A stretch of DNA of 25,439 nt from SVQP01 sp045587385 (GTDB taxonomy: Bacteria; Bacillota; Clostridia; Oscillospirales; CAG-272), in assembly GCA_045587385.1 (NCBI GenBank), contig JAZNCE010000006.1, positions 1 to 25,439 of the forward strand, in the 5' to 3' direction. A model generated the notes under the pieces. The model was not told the origin of the DNA. It did no database searches and saw only the letters and a program-made list of their open reading frames with translations. Within the stretch, counting starts at the first letter, position 1. Each line of letters begins with the position of its first letter. A program made the translations under genes and the position numbers. This document shows positions 1-7,875 of the stretch, one piece after another.

Positions 1-320
1 CGCACCCGAGAGCGAATGCATTTTTGATGGATTTTGGTGAGATTTTGCGAAGCAAGATACCAATCTTGCGAGTAAAAGCACGCCGAAAGACGCATAAATG
101 CATCGCCCTCGGGCAATTCGGTTCGATTCCCGTACGGCTAAACTTTCGCATTCCCCTTCAGCCGCTGTGCGGCAGCTTCCCCCCGGGGGACGCCTTTACA
201 GCGCGTATCCGCATCCTTTGCTTGTCAATTGCGGTTGCGGTGGATGAGGTGCACCATGCGGACGCTCCCTCACCAAAACGGACATTCTCTTGCAAAACTA
301 ATCAAATTCATAAACAAAAT
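1..320. other. Non-coding, repeat-rich stretch at window start
   Basis: I see no convincing gene here. A 107-codon open frame crosses the stretch but has no ribosome binding site, low-complexity composition and runs through hairpins. Positions 45-82 contain a weak stem (CAAGAT near 53-58 against ATCTTG near 63-68). A T-loop-like string (GGTTCGATTC near 119-128) is not part of a foldable tRNA. The rest looks like decayed intergenic repeat DNA. Confidence 0.5.
151..197. repeat. Small double-hairpin intergenic repeat
   Basis: Two adjacent palindromes are visible: GCCGC-TGT-GCGGC at 161-173 and TCCCCC-C-GGGGGA at 178-190, framed by TTCCCCTTCAG and GCCTTT. This double-hairpin plan (a CCCC-TCAG start, a short GC stem, then a C-run/G-run stem and GCCTTT) resembles a small dispersed repeat I recall from gut Clostridia genomes. 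Family assignment is from memory, not a search. Confidence 0.45.
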
Positions 321-356
321 AGTAAAAGAAAAGGGCTGAGTGAATGACTCAGCCCC
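321..356 (-). terminator. Rho-independent terminator of the GH125 gene
   Basis: On the minus strand an 8-bp stem GGGCTGAG/CTCAGCCC (348-355 with 333-340, 7-nt loop) is followed by TTTTCTTTT. It lies about 85 nt after the GH125 stop codon. A second 8-bp hairpin, CGAATGCG/CGCATTCG at 392-415, lies between the stop and this terminator and may stabilise the transcript end. Confidence 0.8.
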
Positions 357-440
357 TAATTTCGATTTACTGCTAATTTTGCAGACGCTCACGAATGCGT
401 TTTGTTTCGCATTCGGGACAGCCGTTTTGTATGTGTCATA

Positions 441-1727
441 TCAGATTTCAAACCCTGCGTATTTGAGCACCAGCTCCGAGAAAATGGAGTTTGCCCAGGC
501 GAACCAGGAGCGGCTGAAGTTGTTTTCATCGTTGGCGTCAATGCTTTCGTGCATAAAGTACGTGCCTGCGTGAGAGTGTGCCATCATGTCAAGCACCTCT
601 TCGATCTCTGCGGGATCGTCCGAGGTCAAGCCCTGCAAGGCAAGCGAGATGGGCCATACGTAGCCGTGATCGGTATGCGGAGAGCCAATGCCGTGCAGCT
701 TACTGCCCGAGAAGTAGTAGGGGTTCTCCTCGGAGAGGATAAAGCGGCGGGTGTTTTTGTAAATGGGGTCATCGGCAGAGCAGTAGCCAAGATAGGGGGC
801 AGAGAGCAGGGAAGGCACGTTGGCATCGTCCATGAGATTGTAGTTGCCAAGACCGTCGGTTTCGTAAGCGTAGATCTTGCCGTACTTGGGGTGCTCCACA
901 ATGCCGAACTTCTGAATACCCTCGTCAATTTCGGCAGCCAGCTTTTCTGCGCGGAGAGCCATCGCCTCGTCACCAAAGATCTCGCGCGCGATCTCGGCAA
1001 GATAGCCCAGTACCACAACGGCATACATCTGCGAGGGGATGAGGTAGTGATAGGTGCAGGCATCGTCCGAGGGGCGGAAGCCCGACCAGGTCATGCCGGT
1101 ATATCCCACGGGCGAGCCGTGACCGTCGTGCGTCAGGGTATCGGTGGGCTTGGGGGAATCGGGACGTTCAAAGGTATAAGGGGATTTTTCCGCATGGTAT
1201 TGCTCGGTTTCCCAAAGATCGAGAATGATCTTGCACATATGCTTGAAGTCTGCGTCCAGGTGAGCGGTGCGGCCGGTCTTTTTCCGGAACTTATAGGCAA
1301 TGAAGATCACGGAGCAAAGCGAATCCACCTCGTACTTGCGCTCCCAGACCCAGGGAGAGCGGAAGGTCAGGTCTTCTTTGTGACCGCGGTCGTTATCGCA
1401 TTCGTTGAATGCGTTTGCATAAGGGTCCTTTGGCACGTAGATCGAGTAACGCTTGATCATTTTTTCAATGATGTCGGCAAGCTCCTCGTTTTTCGCTGCC
1501 ACGGGGAGATAATGGTGCACCTGCGCGGCGGAATCACGCAGCCACATGGCGTGAATGTCACCGGTGATGACAAAGGCAGAGCCGTCGTCCAGCAGCTTGG
1601 TGGTGGTTTCTAAGGTGTTGGGGTAGCACTTGGTAAAGAGCAGCGCGAGGTCGTCTCTGCCCATCTCGTAAAGCTTTTTGCACACGGTGTCGATCTGATC
1701 ACACAAAATGTGAGAAAACTGATTCAT
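441..1727 (-). CDS. GH125 exo-alpha-1,6-mannosidase
   Basis: A 428-aa protein, close to the usual length for glycoside hydrolase family 125, the metal-independent inverting exo-alpha-1,6-mannosidases. Visible family motifs are GDIHAMWLRDSAAQV (56-70), the catalytic-acid region SGFRPSDDA (215-223; acid Asp221 or Asp222, equivalent to Asp220 of the C. perfringens enzyme) and FMHESIDAND (391-400; general base Glu394). There is no signal peptide, so the enzyme is probably cytoplasmic and trims imported manno-oligosaccharides or N-glycan fragments. The ATG at 1727 is chosen because motif numbering then matches the family and a good promoter lies just upstream at 1775-1803; a longer open frame to 1907 would start upstream of that promoter. 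The Shine-Dalgarno site is weak (GGACGGA). Family assignment is strong; the exact substrate is inferred. Confidence 0.93.
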   Translation of the reverse strand: MNQFSHILCDQIDTVCKKLYEMGRDDLALLFTKCYPNTLETTTKLLDDGSAFVITGDIHAMWLRDSAAQVHHYLPVAAKNEELADIIEKMIKRYSIYVPKDPYANAFNECDNDRGHKEDLTFRSPWVWERKYEVDSLCSVIFIAYKFRKKTGRTAHLDADFKHMCKIILDLWETEQYHAEKSPYTFERPDSPKPTDTLTHDGHGSPVGYTGMTWSGFRPSDDACTYHYLIPSQMYAVVVLGYLAEIAREIFGDEAMALRAEKLAAEIDEGIQKFGIVEHPKYGKIYAYETDGLGNYNLMDDANVPSLLSAPYLGYCSADDPIYKNTRRFILSEENPYYFSGSKLHGIGSPHTDHGYVWPISLALQGLTSDDPAEIEEVLDMMAHSHAGTYFMHESIDANDENNFSRSWFAWANSIFSELVLKYAGFEI

Positions 1728-1774
1728 ACAGCAAAAGTCCGTCCGTTTCTTGGAATTTGGTTTTTGTCCTTCAC

Positions 1775-1803
1775 AGTATAACACAAATCTGCTTAAAAAG
1801 CAA
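1775..1803 (-). promoter_or_regulatory. Housekeeping promoter of the GH125 gene
   Basis: Read on the minus strand, TTGCTT (1798-1803), a 17-bp spacer and TATACT (1775-1780), with an extended TGT before the -10. It predicts transcription starting near 1768 and a leader of about 40 nt, which supports the ATG at 1727. Confidence 0.75.
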
Positions 1804-1908
1804 GGCGATTTGCTTGAAATTCTCCCGCGTGCGCGCAAACTTGGAAAAAAACACATGAACTTGGCAAAATATCCACAAAAAATTGATGAAATTTTCAAAA
1901 AATACATC

Positions 1909-1937
1909 TTGGCAAAAAGAGAATTTTATAGTATAAT
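1909..1937 (+). promoter_or_regulatory. Housekeeping promoter of the acyl-reductase/activase operon
   Basis: TTGGCA (1909-1914), a 17-bp spacer and a perfect TATAAT (1932-1937). The predicted start is near 1944, giving a leader of about 48 nt. I see no other promoter before the second and third genes, so it likely drives the three-gene operon to 9137. Confidence 0.8.
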
Positions 1938-1991
1938 GTAAGATGGTTTTGTATGCCCGAACGTTTTGATACTGAGTAAGGAGTATTTGTT

Positions 1992-4940
1992 GTGAAAAAA
2001 ACACTTACGGATCTGCAGGAATACGTCAACGAGATTGCGACTGCATACGCCTATAGGGATGCTTACAGATACATCAACAAGGACGATAAGATCGTCAGAA
2101 AAACATATAAACAGTTTGCAAGCGATATTTTCGCCGTTGCTTCCTGGCTCGTGAACAGGGGCTGGGAGAGAAGACATATCGCGATTATCGGCTCGACCAG
2201 CTACGAGTGGGTGGTGACCTTTTTGGGCATTGCCTGCAGCGGTAACGTGGTCGTGCCCATTGACAAAATGCTGACCACCGACGAAATGCTGGGGCTTCTT
2301 TGCATGGGAGATGTGGACGTGGTATTTTTGTCGGGTGAGTTTGCACCCATGACGGGGGCGATCGAGCGTGCGGATAACTGCGTTTGTGATGTGATCAATT
2401 TTGCAAGCGCGAGATATGCCGAGATCCTTACCACAGAGCATGTCGCGCTGCCCAAGATCAATCCCGACGCCATGGCTGAAATCCTGTTTACTTCGGGCAC
2501 AACGGGCGTCAGCAAGGGCGTTATGCTCAGCCAGCGCAATATCGTAAGTAATATTTGCGATATTTACAGAATGAATTACGGCAAGGGGCTGAAATACCCC
2601 GTGGTCATGTCCGTGCTGCCCATTCACCATACCTTTGAATTGACGGTGGACAACCTGGGCGTGCTGTATTGCGGTGCTGCCGTTTGCATCAACGACAAGC
2701 TGGAAAACATTGTGGCAAACCTGAACAGATTTAAGCCCGACGTCATTTTGGTCGTGCCTGCCATTGCCGAGGTCTTTTATAAGAAGGTCAAGGAGGGCAT
2801 TTCCAAGGGTGCTGCCAAGCGTAAGGTGTGGTTTGCAAAAAAGCTCAATAAGGTATTGCGTTATCTGGGCATCGATGCACGCAGAACGCTGTACAAGAGT
2901 CTGCTTAAAAAATTCGGCGGCAAGCTGCGCCGCGTGATCGTGGGCGGTGCTGCGTTGCGCTCGGAGATCGCAGAGACCTTTGAGGAATTTGGCGTGAGCA
3001 TGTTCCAGGGCTACGGTATGACCGAGTGCGCACCGCTGATCTCGGCAAACTATCCCGGCATCAATCGCTTTGGCTCGGTGGGCAAGCCCGTGTCCTATAT
3101 GGACGTCAAGGTGGAAAACGGCGAGATCATGGTCAAGGGTGAGGGCGTGATGCTGGGCTATTATAAGAACGAGCAGGCAACCCAAGAGGCATTTACCGAG
3201 GACGGATGGATGCTGACGGGTGACCTTGGACACATGGACAAGGACGGATATCTGTATATTACGGGCAGATCCAAGAACCTGATCATTCTGGATAACGGCA
3301 AGAATATTTACCCCGAGGAGATCGAGGCATACCTGGGCATGATCCCGGGCGTCAAGGACGTCATGGTATACGAGAGCAAGGGCAAGCTTTGCGCTGCCAT
3401 TCAGCCCACGGATATCAATAACAGCCACGTAATCAAGGAGATCAAGCACGGTATCAAGCAGTATAATAACGATACCGCTCCGTATAAGCGTATCGTGGCG
3501 TACGATTTTGTGGCAAGAGAATTCCTCAAGACCACCTCGCTGAAGATCAAGCGTAAGGAAACGCTTGCCATGATCAAGGAAACGGTCTGCAAAAAGACGG
3601 TGGAGCACATCGATCCCACCACGCCCGAGCAGATCAAGATCGTAGCAGCGTTTGAAAAGATACTGGGCTGCAAGAATATGGGCATCCGCGACGATTTCTT
3701 TGATAACGGCGGTGACAGCCTTGCTGCCTTGGAGGTGGGTGCGCTGATCGGTATTCCCGCGCAGATGATTTACGATAATCCCACCGCCGAGATGCTGGAG
3801 CAGGTGCTGCTGCACGAAAAGGATAAGGAAGCCGAGGAGGAGAACCGCATCGACATCAACGGGCTGATCCGCCACAATTCCAACCTGACGTATACGCAGG
3901 ATATCAAGTACGTGCTGCTGACGGGCGCGACGGGGTATCTGGGCTCGCATATTCTGCGTGAGCTATTGCGCCGCAAGATGCACATCATCTGTCTTGTGCG
4001 CGATGAGGAAAAGCTCAAGGACGTTTTGAAATACTATTTCCCCGCAGAGCATGAATACTTTACCTACAAGGTCAAGATCGGCGATATCTCGCAGCCCATG
4101 CTGGGACTGGAGGAAAAGTCGTATCTGCATCTGGCGGAGAAGGTGGATATGGTCATTCATACCGCCGCAAACGTCAATCACGCGGGCAATTATGAGGACT
4201 TTGAGCGCACCAACGTACAGGGTACGCAGAACGTCATCGACTTCTGCTTCAAGGCAGGCGCGATACTGCAGCATACCTCCACGGCAAGCGTCCACGGCTC
4301 GGGCACGGTGGCGCAGCATAATCCCGATGCGACCTTTGACGAATTCAGTCTGGATATCGGTCAGGAGCATGCGCAAAACGTATATATTCACTCTAAGTAC
4401 CTGGCTGAGGAGCGCGTGCTGCTGGCAAGAGAGCAGGGGCTCAAGGCAAATATCTTCCGAATCGGTAATCTGACCTGGCGCATGAAGGACGGTAAGTTCC
4501 AGAAGAACGCCAAGGATAACGGCTTTATCGGTCGCTATAAGGGACTGATGAAGGTGCGCATGTACAGTAAGGAGATCGCGGACTATCCCATTGACTTTAC
4601 CCCTGTAGATGAGTGCGCGGACGCCTACGTGCGCTTGGCACTCCACGACCGCGTCAATAACATTTACAATCTGTACAATCCCCACATTTTCACCATTGAT
4701 ACGCTGTCCAGAAAGCTGTTCCGCAGCATCAAGCAGGTGTCTGACGATATCTTTGAAAAATCGCTCAAGGAGTTCATCTCGGACCGTGAGGTGGCGGTGC
4801 TGTCGTTCTACCACGCCATCGCGTCTTCCTCGGCAAACGTGCCGATCAGCAATGAGTTTACCGTGGAGGAGCTGCGCAAGCTGGATTTCAAGTGGTCCAA
4901 GATCACGCTGAAGTATCTGAGCTATATCAACAAACTGTAA
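1992..4940 (+). CDS. A-T-R protein: acyl-adenylating/carrier/thioester reductase
   Basis: A 982-aa three-domain protein. Residues about 1-530 are an adenylate-forming domain of long-chain acyl-CoA-synthetase flavour: P-loop TSGTTGVSKG (167-176), YGMTE (341-345), TGD (409-411), TGRSKNLI (424-431) and the catalytic lysine in TSLKIKR (Lys518). Residues about 545-607 are a carrier domain with the phosphopantetheine serine in DNGGDSL (Ser576). Residues about 638-982 are an NAD(P)H thioester reductase: GATGYLG (645-651), HTSTASVHG (761-769) and Tyr798/Lys802 in YIHSKYLAEE. The expected chemistry is carboxylate to acyl adenylate, to carrier thioester, to aldehyde or alcohol, as in carboxylic acid reductases and Lys2-like proteins. 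The fatty-acid substrate is inferred from the adenylation-domain type. The start is GTG, set by AAGGAG at 1978-1983 with an 8-nt gap. The next gene starts 16 nt after the stop. Confidence 0.9.
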   Translation: MKKTLTDLQEYVNEIATAYAYRDAYRYINKDDKIVRKTYKQFASDIFAVASWLVNRGWERRHIAIIGSTSYEWVVTFLGIACSGNVVVPIDKMLTTDEMLGLLCMGDVDVVFLSGEFAPMTGAIERADNCVCDVINFASARYAEILTTEHVALPKINPDAMAEILFTSGTTGVSKGVMLSQRNIVSNICDIYRMNYGKGLKYPVVMSVLPIHHTFELTVDNLGVLYCGAAVCINDKLENIVANLNRFKPDVILVVPAIAEVFYKKVKEGISKGAAKRKVWFAKKLNKVLRYLGIDARRTLYKSLLKKFGGKLRRVIVGGAALRSEIAETFEEFGVSMFQGYGMTECAPLISANYPGINRFGSVGKPVSYMDVKVENGEIMVKGEGVMLGYYKNEQATQEAFTEDGWMLTGDLGHMDKDGYLYITGRSKNLIILDNGKNIYPEEIEAYLGMIPGVKDVMVYESKGKLCAAIQPTDINNSHVIKEIKHGIKQYNNDTAPYKRIVAYDFVAREFLKTTSLKIKRKETLAMIKETVCKKTVEHIDPTTPEQIKIVAAFEKILGCKNMGIRDDFFDNGGDSLAALEVGALIGIPAQMIYDNPTAEMLEQVLLHEKDKEAEEENRIDINGLIRHNSNLTYTQDIKYVLLTGATGYLGSHILRELLRRKMHIICLVRDEEKLKDVLKYYFPAEHEYFTYKVKIGDISQPMLGLEEKSYLHLAEKVDMVIHTAANVNHAGNYEDFERTNVQGTQNVIDFCFKAGAILQHTSTASVHGSGTVAQHNPDATFDEFSLDIGQEHAQNVYIHSKYLAEERVLLAREQGLKANIFRIGNLTWRMKDGKFQKNAKDNGFIGRYKGLMKVRMYSKEIADYPIDFTPVDECADAYVRLALHDRVNNIYNLYNPHIFTIDTLSRKLFRSIKQVSDDIFEKSLKEFISDREVAVLSFYHAIASSSANVPISNEFTVEELRKLDFKWSKITLKYLSYINKL

Positions 4941-4956
4941 TGAAGGATTTATAAAT

Positions 4957-7875
4957 ATGAGAATAGGCATTGACATTGGCTCGACCACAATCAAGTGTGT
5001 CGTGCTGGATGACGAGGGCAATCTTCTCCATAAGAGCTACGAGCGTCATTTCGCCATGATCAAGGAGAAGACCCAAGAGGTCATCAAGGGTTTGATCGAA
5101 AAATTCAATATCACCGAGCCGGTGGTTTGCGCCGTGTCCGGCTCTGCGGGCATGGGTCTTGCCGAGCGCGCGGGTGTGCCCTTCGTGCAGGAGGTCTATG
5201 CCACCAAGGTTGCTATCAGCCATCGCTTGCCCGATACCGACGTGGTCATTGAGTTGGGCGGTGAGGATGCAAAGATTCTGTTCCTCAAGGGCAATTTGGA
5301 GGTACGTATGAACGGTACCTGTGCCGGCGGAACGGGCGCGTTTGCCGACCAGATGGCGACTCTGATGCAGATCGACACGGGCGAGATGAACGAGCTTGCC
5401 AAGAAGTATGAGAAGATCTACTCCATCGCATCGCGCTGCGGCGTGTTTGCCAAGACCGACATTCAGCCCCTCTTAAATCAGGGTGCGAGAAAAGAGGACA
5501 TTTCGGCAAGTATTTTCTACGCCATCGTCAACCAGACCATCACGGGTCTTGCGCAGGGACACCCCATTGAGGGCAACGTGGTATACTTAGGCGGTCCTTT
5601 GACCTTCCTTTCCGAGCTGCGCCGTGCGTTTGACAAGACCTTGCATTGCACGGGCACCTGCCCCGAGGATTCCTTGGTGTTCGTCGCTCTCGGTGCTGCG
5701 TACTACGCAGAGGAAAAGGTGGACCTTGCCAAGGCGTATGAGATCATTGGCGAAAAGGCGGATTCGCTGACCGATTCCGCGCTCAAGCCGCTGTTTGCAA
5801 ACAGGGAAGAGTATGACGCGTTCATGGCGCGCCATGCAAAGAACAGCGTGCCTCGCCGCGAGGGTGAAGCGTACGAGGGGGATGCGTATCTCGGTATCGA
5901 CTCGGGCTCGACCACGCTTAAGGTGGTGCTGACCGACGCGGAGGGCTCGATCATTTATTCCAAGTACCAGTCCAATCAGGGCAAGCCCATTGACGTAGTC
6001 AAGAATACGCTGATTGAAATGTATGAGAAATATCCCAAGGTCAAGATCGTATCCAGTGCCGTTACCGGTTACGGTGAGGACATGATGCGTGCCGCTTTGG
6101 GCATTGACGTGGGCGTGGTGGAAACCGTGGCGCACTTTACCGCGGCAAAATACTTTATGCCCGACGTGGAGTTTATCATTGACATCGGCGGCCAGGACAT
6201 GAAGTGCTTCAAGATCCGCGGCGGCGCGATTGATAATATTTTCTTAAACGAGGCTTGCTCCTCGGGCTGCGGCTCTTTCCTGCAGACCTTTGCAAACGCA
6301 ATGGGCTATCCCATTGACGAGTTTGCAAACCTTGGCTTGTTCGGGCAAAAGCCCGTGGACCTTGGCTCGCGCTGCACCGTGTTTATGAACAGCTCGGTCA
6401 AGCAAGCGCAAAAGGAAGGCGTGAGCGTGGAGAATATTTCTGCGGGTCTTTCCATCAGCGTGGTCAAGAATGCAATTTATAAGGTTATCCGCGTGCACTC
6501 TGCGGACGAGCTTGGTAAAAAGATCGTGGTGCAGGGCGGTACGTTCCTCAATAACGCCGTGCTCCGCGCATTTGAGCAGGAGATCGGCGTAGAGGTCATC
6601 AGACCCGACATTGCGGGCATGATGGGCGCGTTTGGTGCTGCACTGTATGCAAAGCAGACGCACAAGGGGCAGAGCGCTTCCGGCATTCTGTCTTACGAGG
6701 ACATGAAGGCGTTTACCTACAATATCAAGAGCGTGACCTGCAACGGCTGTAATAACCGCTGCCAGCTCACGGTCAACGATTTCGGCGGCGGGCGCAGATT
6801 TATCGGCGGCAACAGATGCGAAAAGCCCGTGACCAACAAGGCGCAGGACGATACGCTGAACTTGTATGAATACAAGCTGGCAAAGCTGGCGGCTCTGCCC
6901 GAGGGCGAGGGTACGCGCGGCACCATCGGTTTGCCCATGGCGCTGAATATGTACGAAATGTACCCGTTCTGGAATACGCTGTTCAGAGAGCTGGGCTTTA
7001 CGGTCAAGATGAGCGGCTTTTCCAACCGCAAGCTCTACCTCAAGGGGCAGAGCACCATTCCGTCGGACACCGTTTGCTTCCCCGCAAAGATGGTGCACGG
7101 ACATATCCAGCAGCTCATCGAAATGGGTGTGGACGCCATCTTCTACCCCTGCATGACCTATAATTTCAACGAGGGCAAGGCAAAGAATTGCTTTAACTGC
7201 GCGGTCATCGCGGGCTATCCCGAGGTCATCGAGGCAAATACGCTCAATTTCGGTAAGGTCAAGTATATCAACGAATACGTAGGCCCTCACGAGCGCGCCA
7301 AGTTCCCCGCAAGATTTGCAAAGACCTTGCAAAAGCACTTTGCGGGCATTGACGCCTCCGAGGTCAAAAAGGCTGTCAAGAAAGCATATGACGCATACGA
7401 CGCTTACATGGCAGACGTGCGCGCGCAGGGCGCGAAGATCGTGGCAGAGGCAAGAGAAGCGGGCAAGAAGATCATCGTGCTGGCAGGCAGACCCTACCAC
7501 GCTGACCCCGAGATCAACCACGGTATTCATAAGCTGATCTGCGGACTGGGCTTTGCTGTGGTGTCCGAGGATGCCGTGGCAGCGCTCGCACCCGATTTCA
7601 AGGTCAATCTGCTCAGCCAGTGGACCTATCACCAAAGACTGTTCTCCGCGGCAAAGTACGTTACCGCGCAGGACGATATGTATATTGTGCATCTGGTGTC
7701 TTTCGGCTGCGGACTGGACGCGCTGACCACCGACGAGGTGCGCGCGATCATGGAGCATGCAGGACAGCTTTATACGCAGATCAAGATCGACGAGGTCACC
7801 AACCTCGGTGCAATCAAGATCCGCTTGCGCAGCCTGATCGCTGCGATCGATCAGCAGAAGGGAGGGGAAGCGTGA
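4957..7875 (+). CDS. Double-ASKHA acyl-CoA dehydratase activase with DUF2229-like part (PlsA-like)
   Basis: A 972-aa protein with two BcrAD/BadFG-type ATPase domains and a long C-terminal part. ATPase 1 (about 3-255): DIGSTT, IELGGEDAK, and the cluster cysteines in NGTCAGGTGAF (Cys122) and ASRCGVF (Cys161). ATPase 2 (about 311-570): DSGSTT, IDIGGQDMK, NEACSSGCGSF (Cys434, Cys438) and GSRCTVF (Cys473). Single-domain activases such as HgdC dimerise around one [4Fe-4S] cluster with two cysteines from each subunit; here both halves are fused. The C-terminal 590-972 (DUF2229-like) has a Cys cluster TCNGCNNRC (595-602), Cys621, Cys707, Cys732, Cys745, Cys748 and GRPYHADPEINHG (845-857). The protein should deliver ATP-driven low-potential electrons to the partner encoded next. 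The architecture matches PlsA of anaerobic plasmalogen synthesis, but other activases share it. RBS AAGGA at 4943-4947. Confidence 0.88.
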   Translation: MRIGIDIGSTTIKCVVLDDEGNLLHKSYERHFAMIKEKTQEVIKGLIEKFNITEPVVCAVSGSAGMGLAERAGVPFVQEVYATKVAISHRLPDTDVVIELGGEDAKILFLKGNLEVRMNGTCAGGTGAFADQMATLMQIDTGEMNELAKKYEKIYSIASRCGVFAKTDIQPLLNQGARKEDISASIFYAIVNQTITGLAQGHPIEGNVVYLGGPLTFLSELRRAFDKTLHCTGTCPEDSLVFVALGAAYYAEEKVDLAKAYEIIGEKADSLTDSALKPLFANREEYDAFMARHAKNSVPRREGEAYEGDAYLGIDSGSTTLKVVLTDAEGSIIYSKYQSNQGKPIDVVKNTLIEMYEKYPKVKIVSSAVTGYGEDMMRAALGIDVGVVETVAHFTAAKYFMPDVEFIIDIGGQDMKCFKIRGGAIDNIFLNEACSSGCGSFLQTFANAMGYPIDEFANLGLFGQKPVDLGSRCTVFMNSSVKQAQKEGVSVENISAGLSISVVKNAIYKVIRVHSADELGKKIVVQGGTFLNNAVLRAFEQEIGVEVIRPDIAGMMGAFGAALYAKQTHKGQSASGILSYEDMKAFTYNIKSVTCNGCNNRCQLTVNDFGGGRRFIGGNRCEKPVTNKAQDDTLNLYEYKLAKLAALPEGEGTRGTIGLPMALNMYEMYPFWNTLFRELGFTVKMSGFSNRKLYLKGQSTIPSDTVCFPAKMVHGHIQQLIEMGVDAIFYPCMTYNFNEGKAKNCFNCAVIAGYPEVIEANTLNFGKVKYINEYVGPHERAKFPARFAKTLQKHFAGIDASEVKKAVKKAYDAYDAYMADVRAQGAKIVAEAREAGKKIIVLAGRPYHADPEINHGIHKLICGLGFAVVSEDAVAALAPDFKVNLLSQWTYHQRLFSAAKYVTAQDDMYIVHLVSFGCGLDALTTDEVRAIMEHAGQLYTQIKIDEVTNLGAIKIRLRSLIAAIDQQKGGEA

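Noticed and set aside
100..140. A tRNA-like T-loop (GGTTCGATTC)
   Set aside because: The bases on each side do not form a proper 5-bp T-stem, and no acceptor stem, anticodon arm or CCA-adjacent pairing can be drawn.
24..347. A 107-codon open frame at the window start
   Set aside because: No RBS, runs through repeat hairpins and into the terminator at 333-355; no recognisable protein features.
1926..3950. A 674-codon open frame on the minus strand opposite the A-T-R gene
   Set aside because: It mirrors the codon bias of the plus-strand gene, has no ribosome binding site or recognisable domain, and covers the plus-strand promoter region.
6244..7758. A 504-codon minus-strand open frame opposite the activase gene
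   Set aside because: The composition (Val/Leu/Arg/His-rich, no motifs) is that of an antisense shadow of a GC-biased gene.
7620..7874. Extension of the dehydratase-like gene upstream to 7620
   Set aside because: This part is the out-of-frame end of the activase gene; the RBS GGAGGGG and the coupled ATG at 7875 give the family-like N-terminus.
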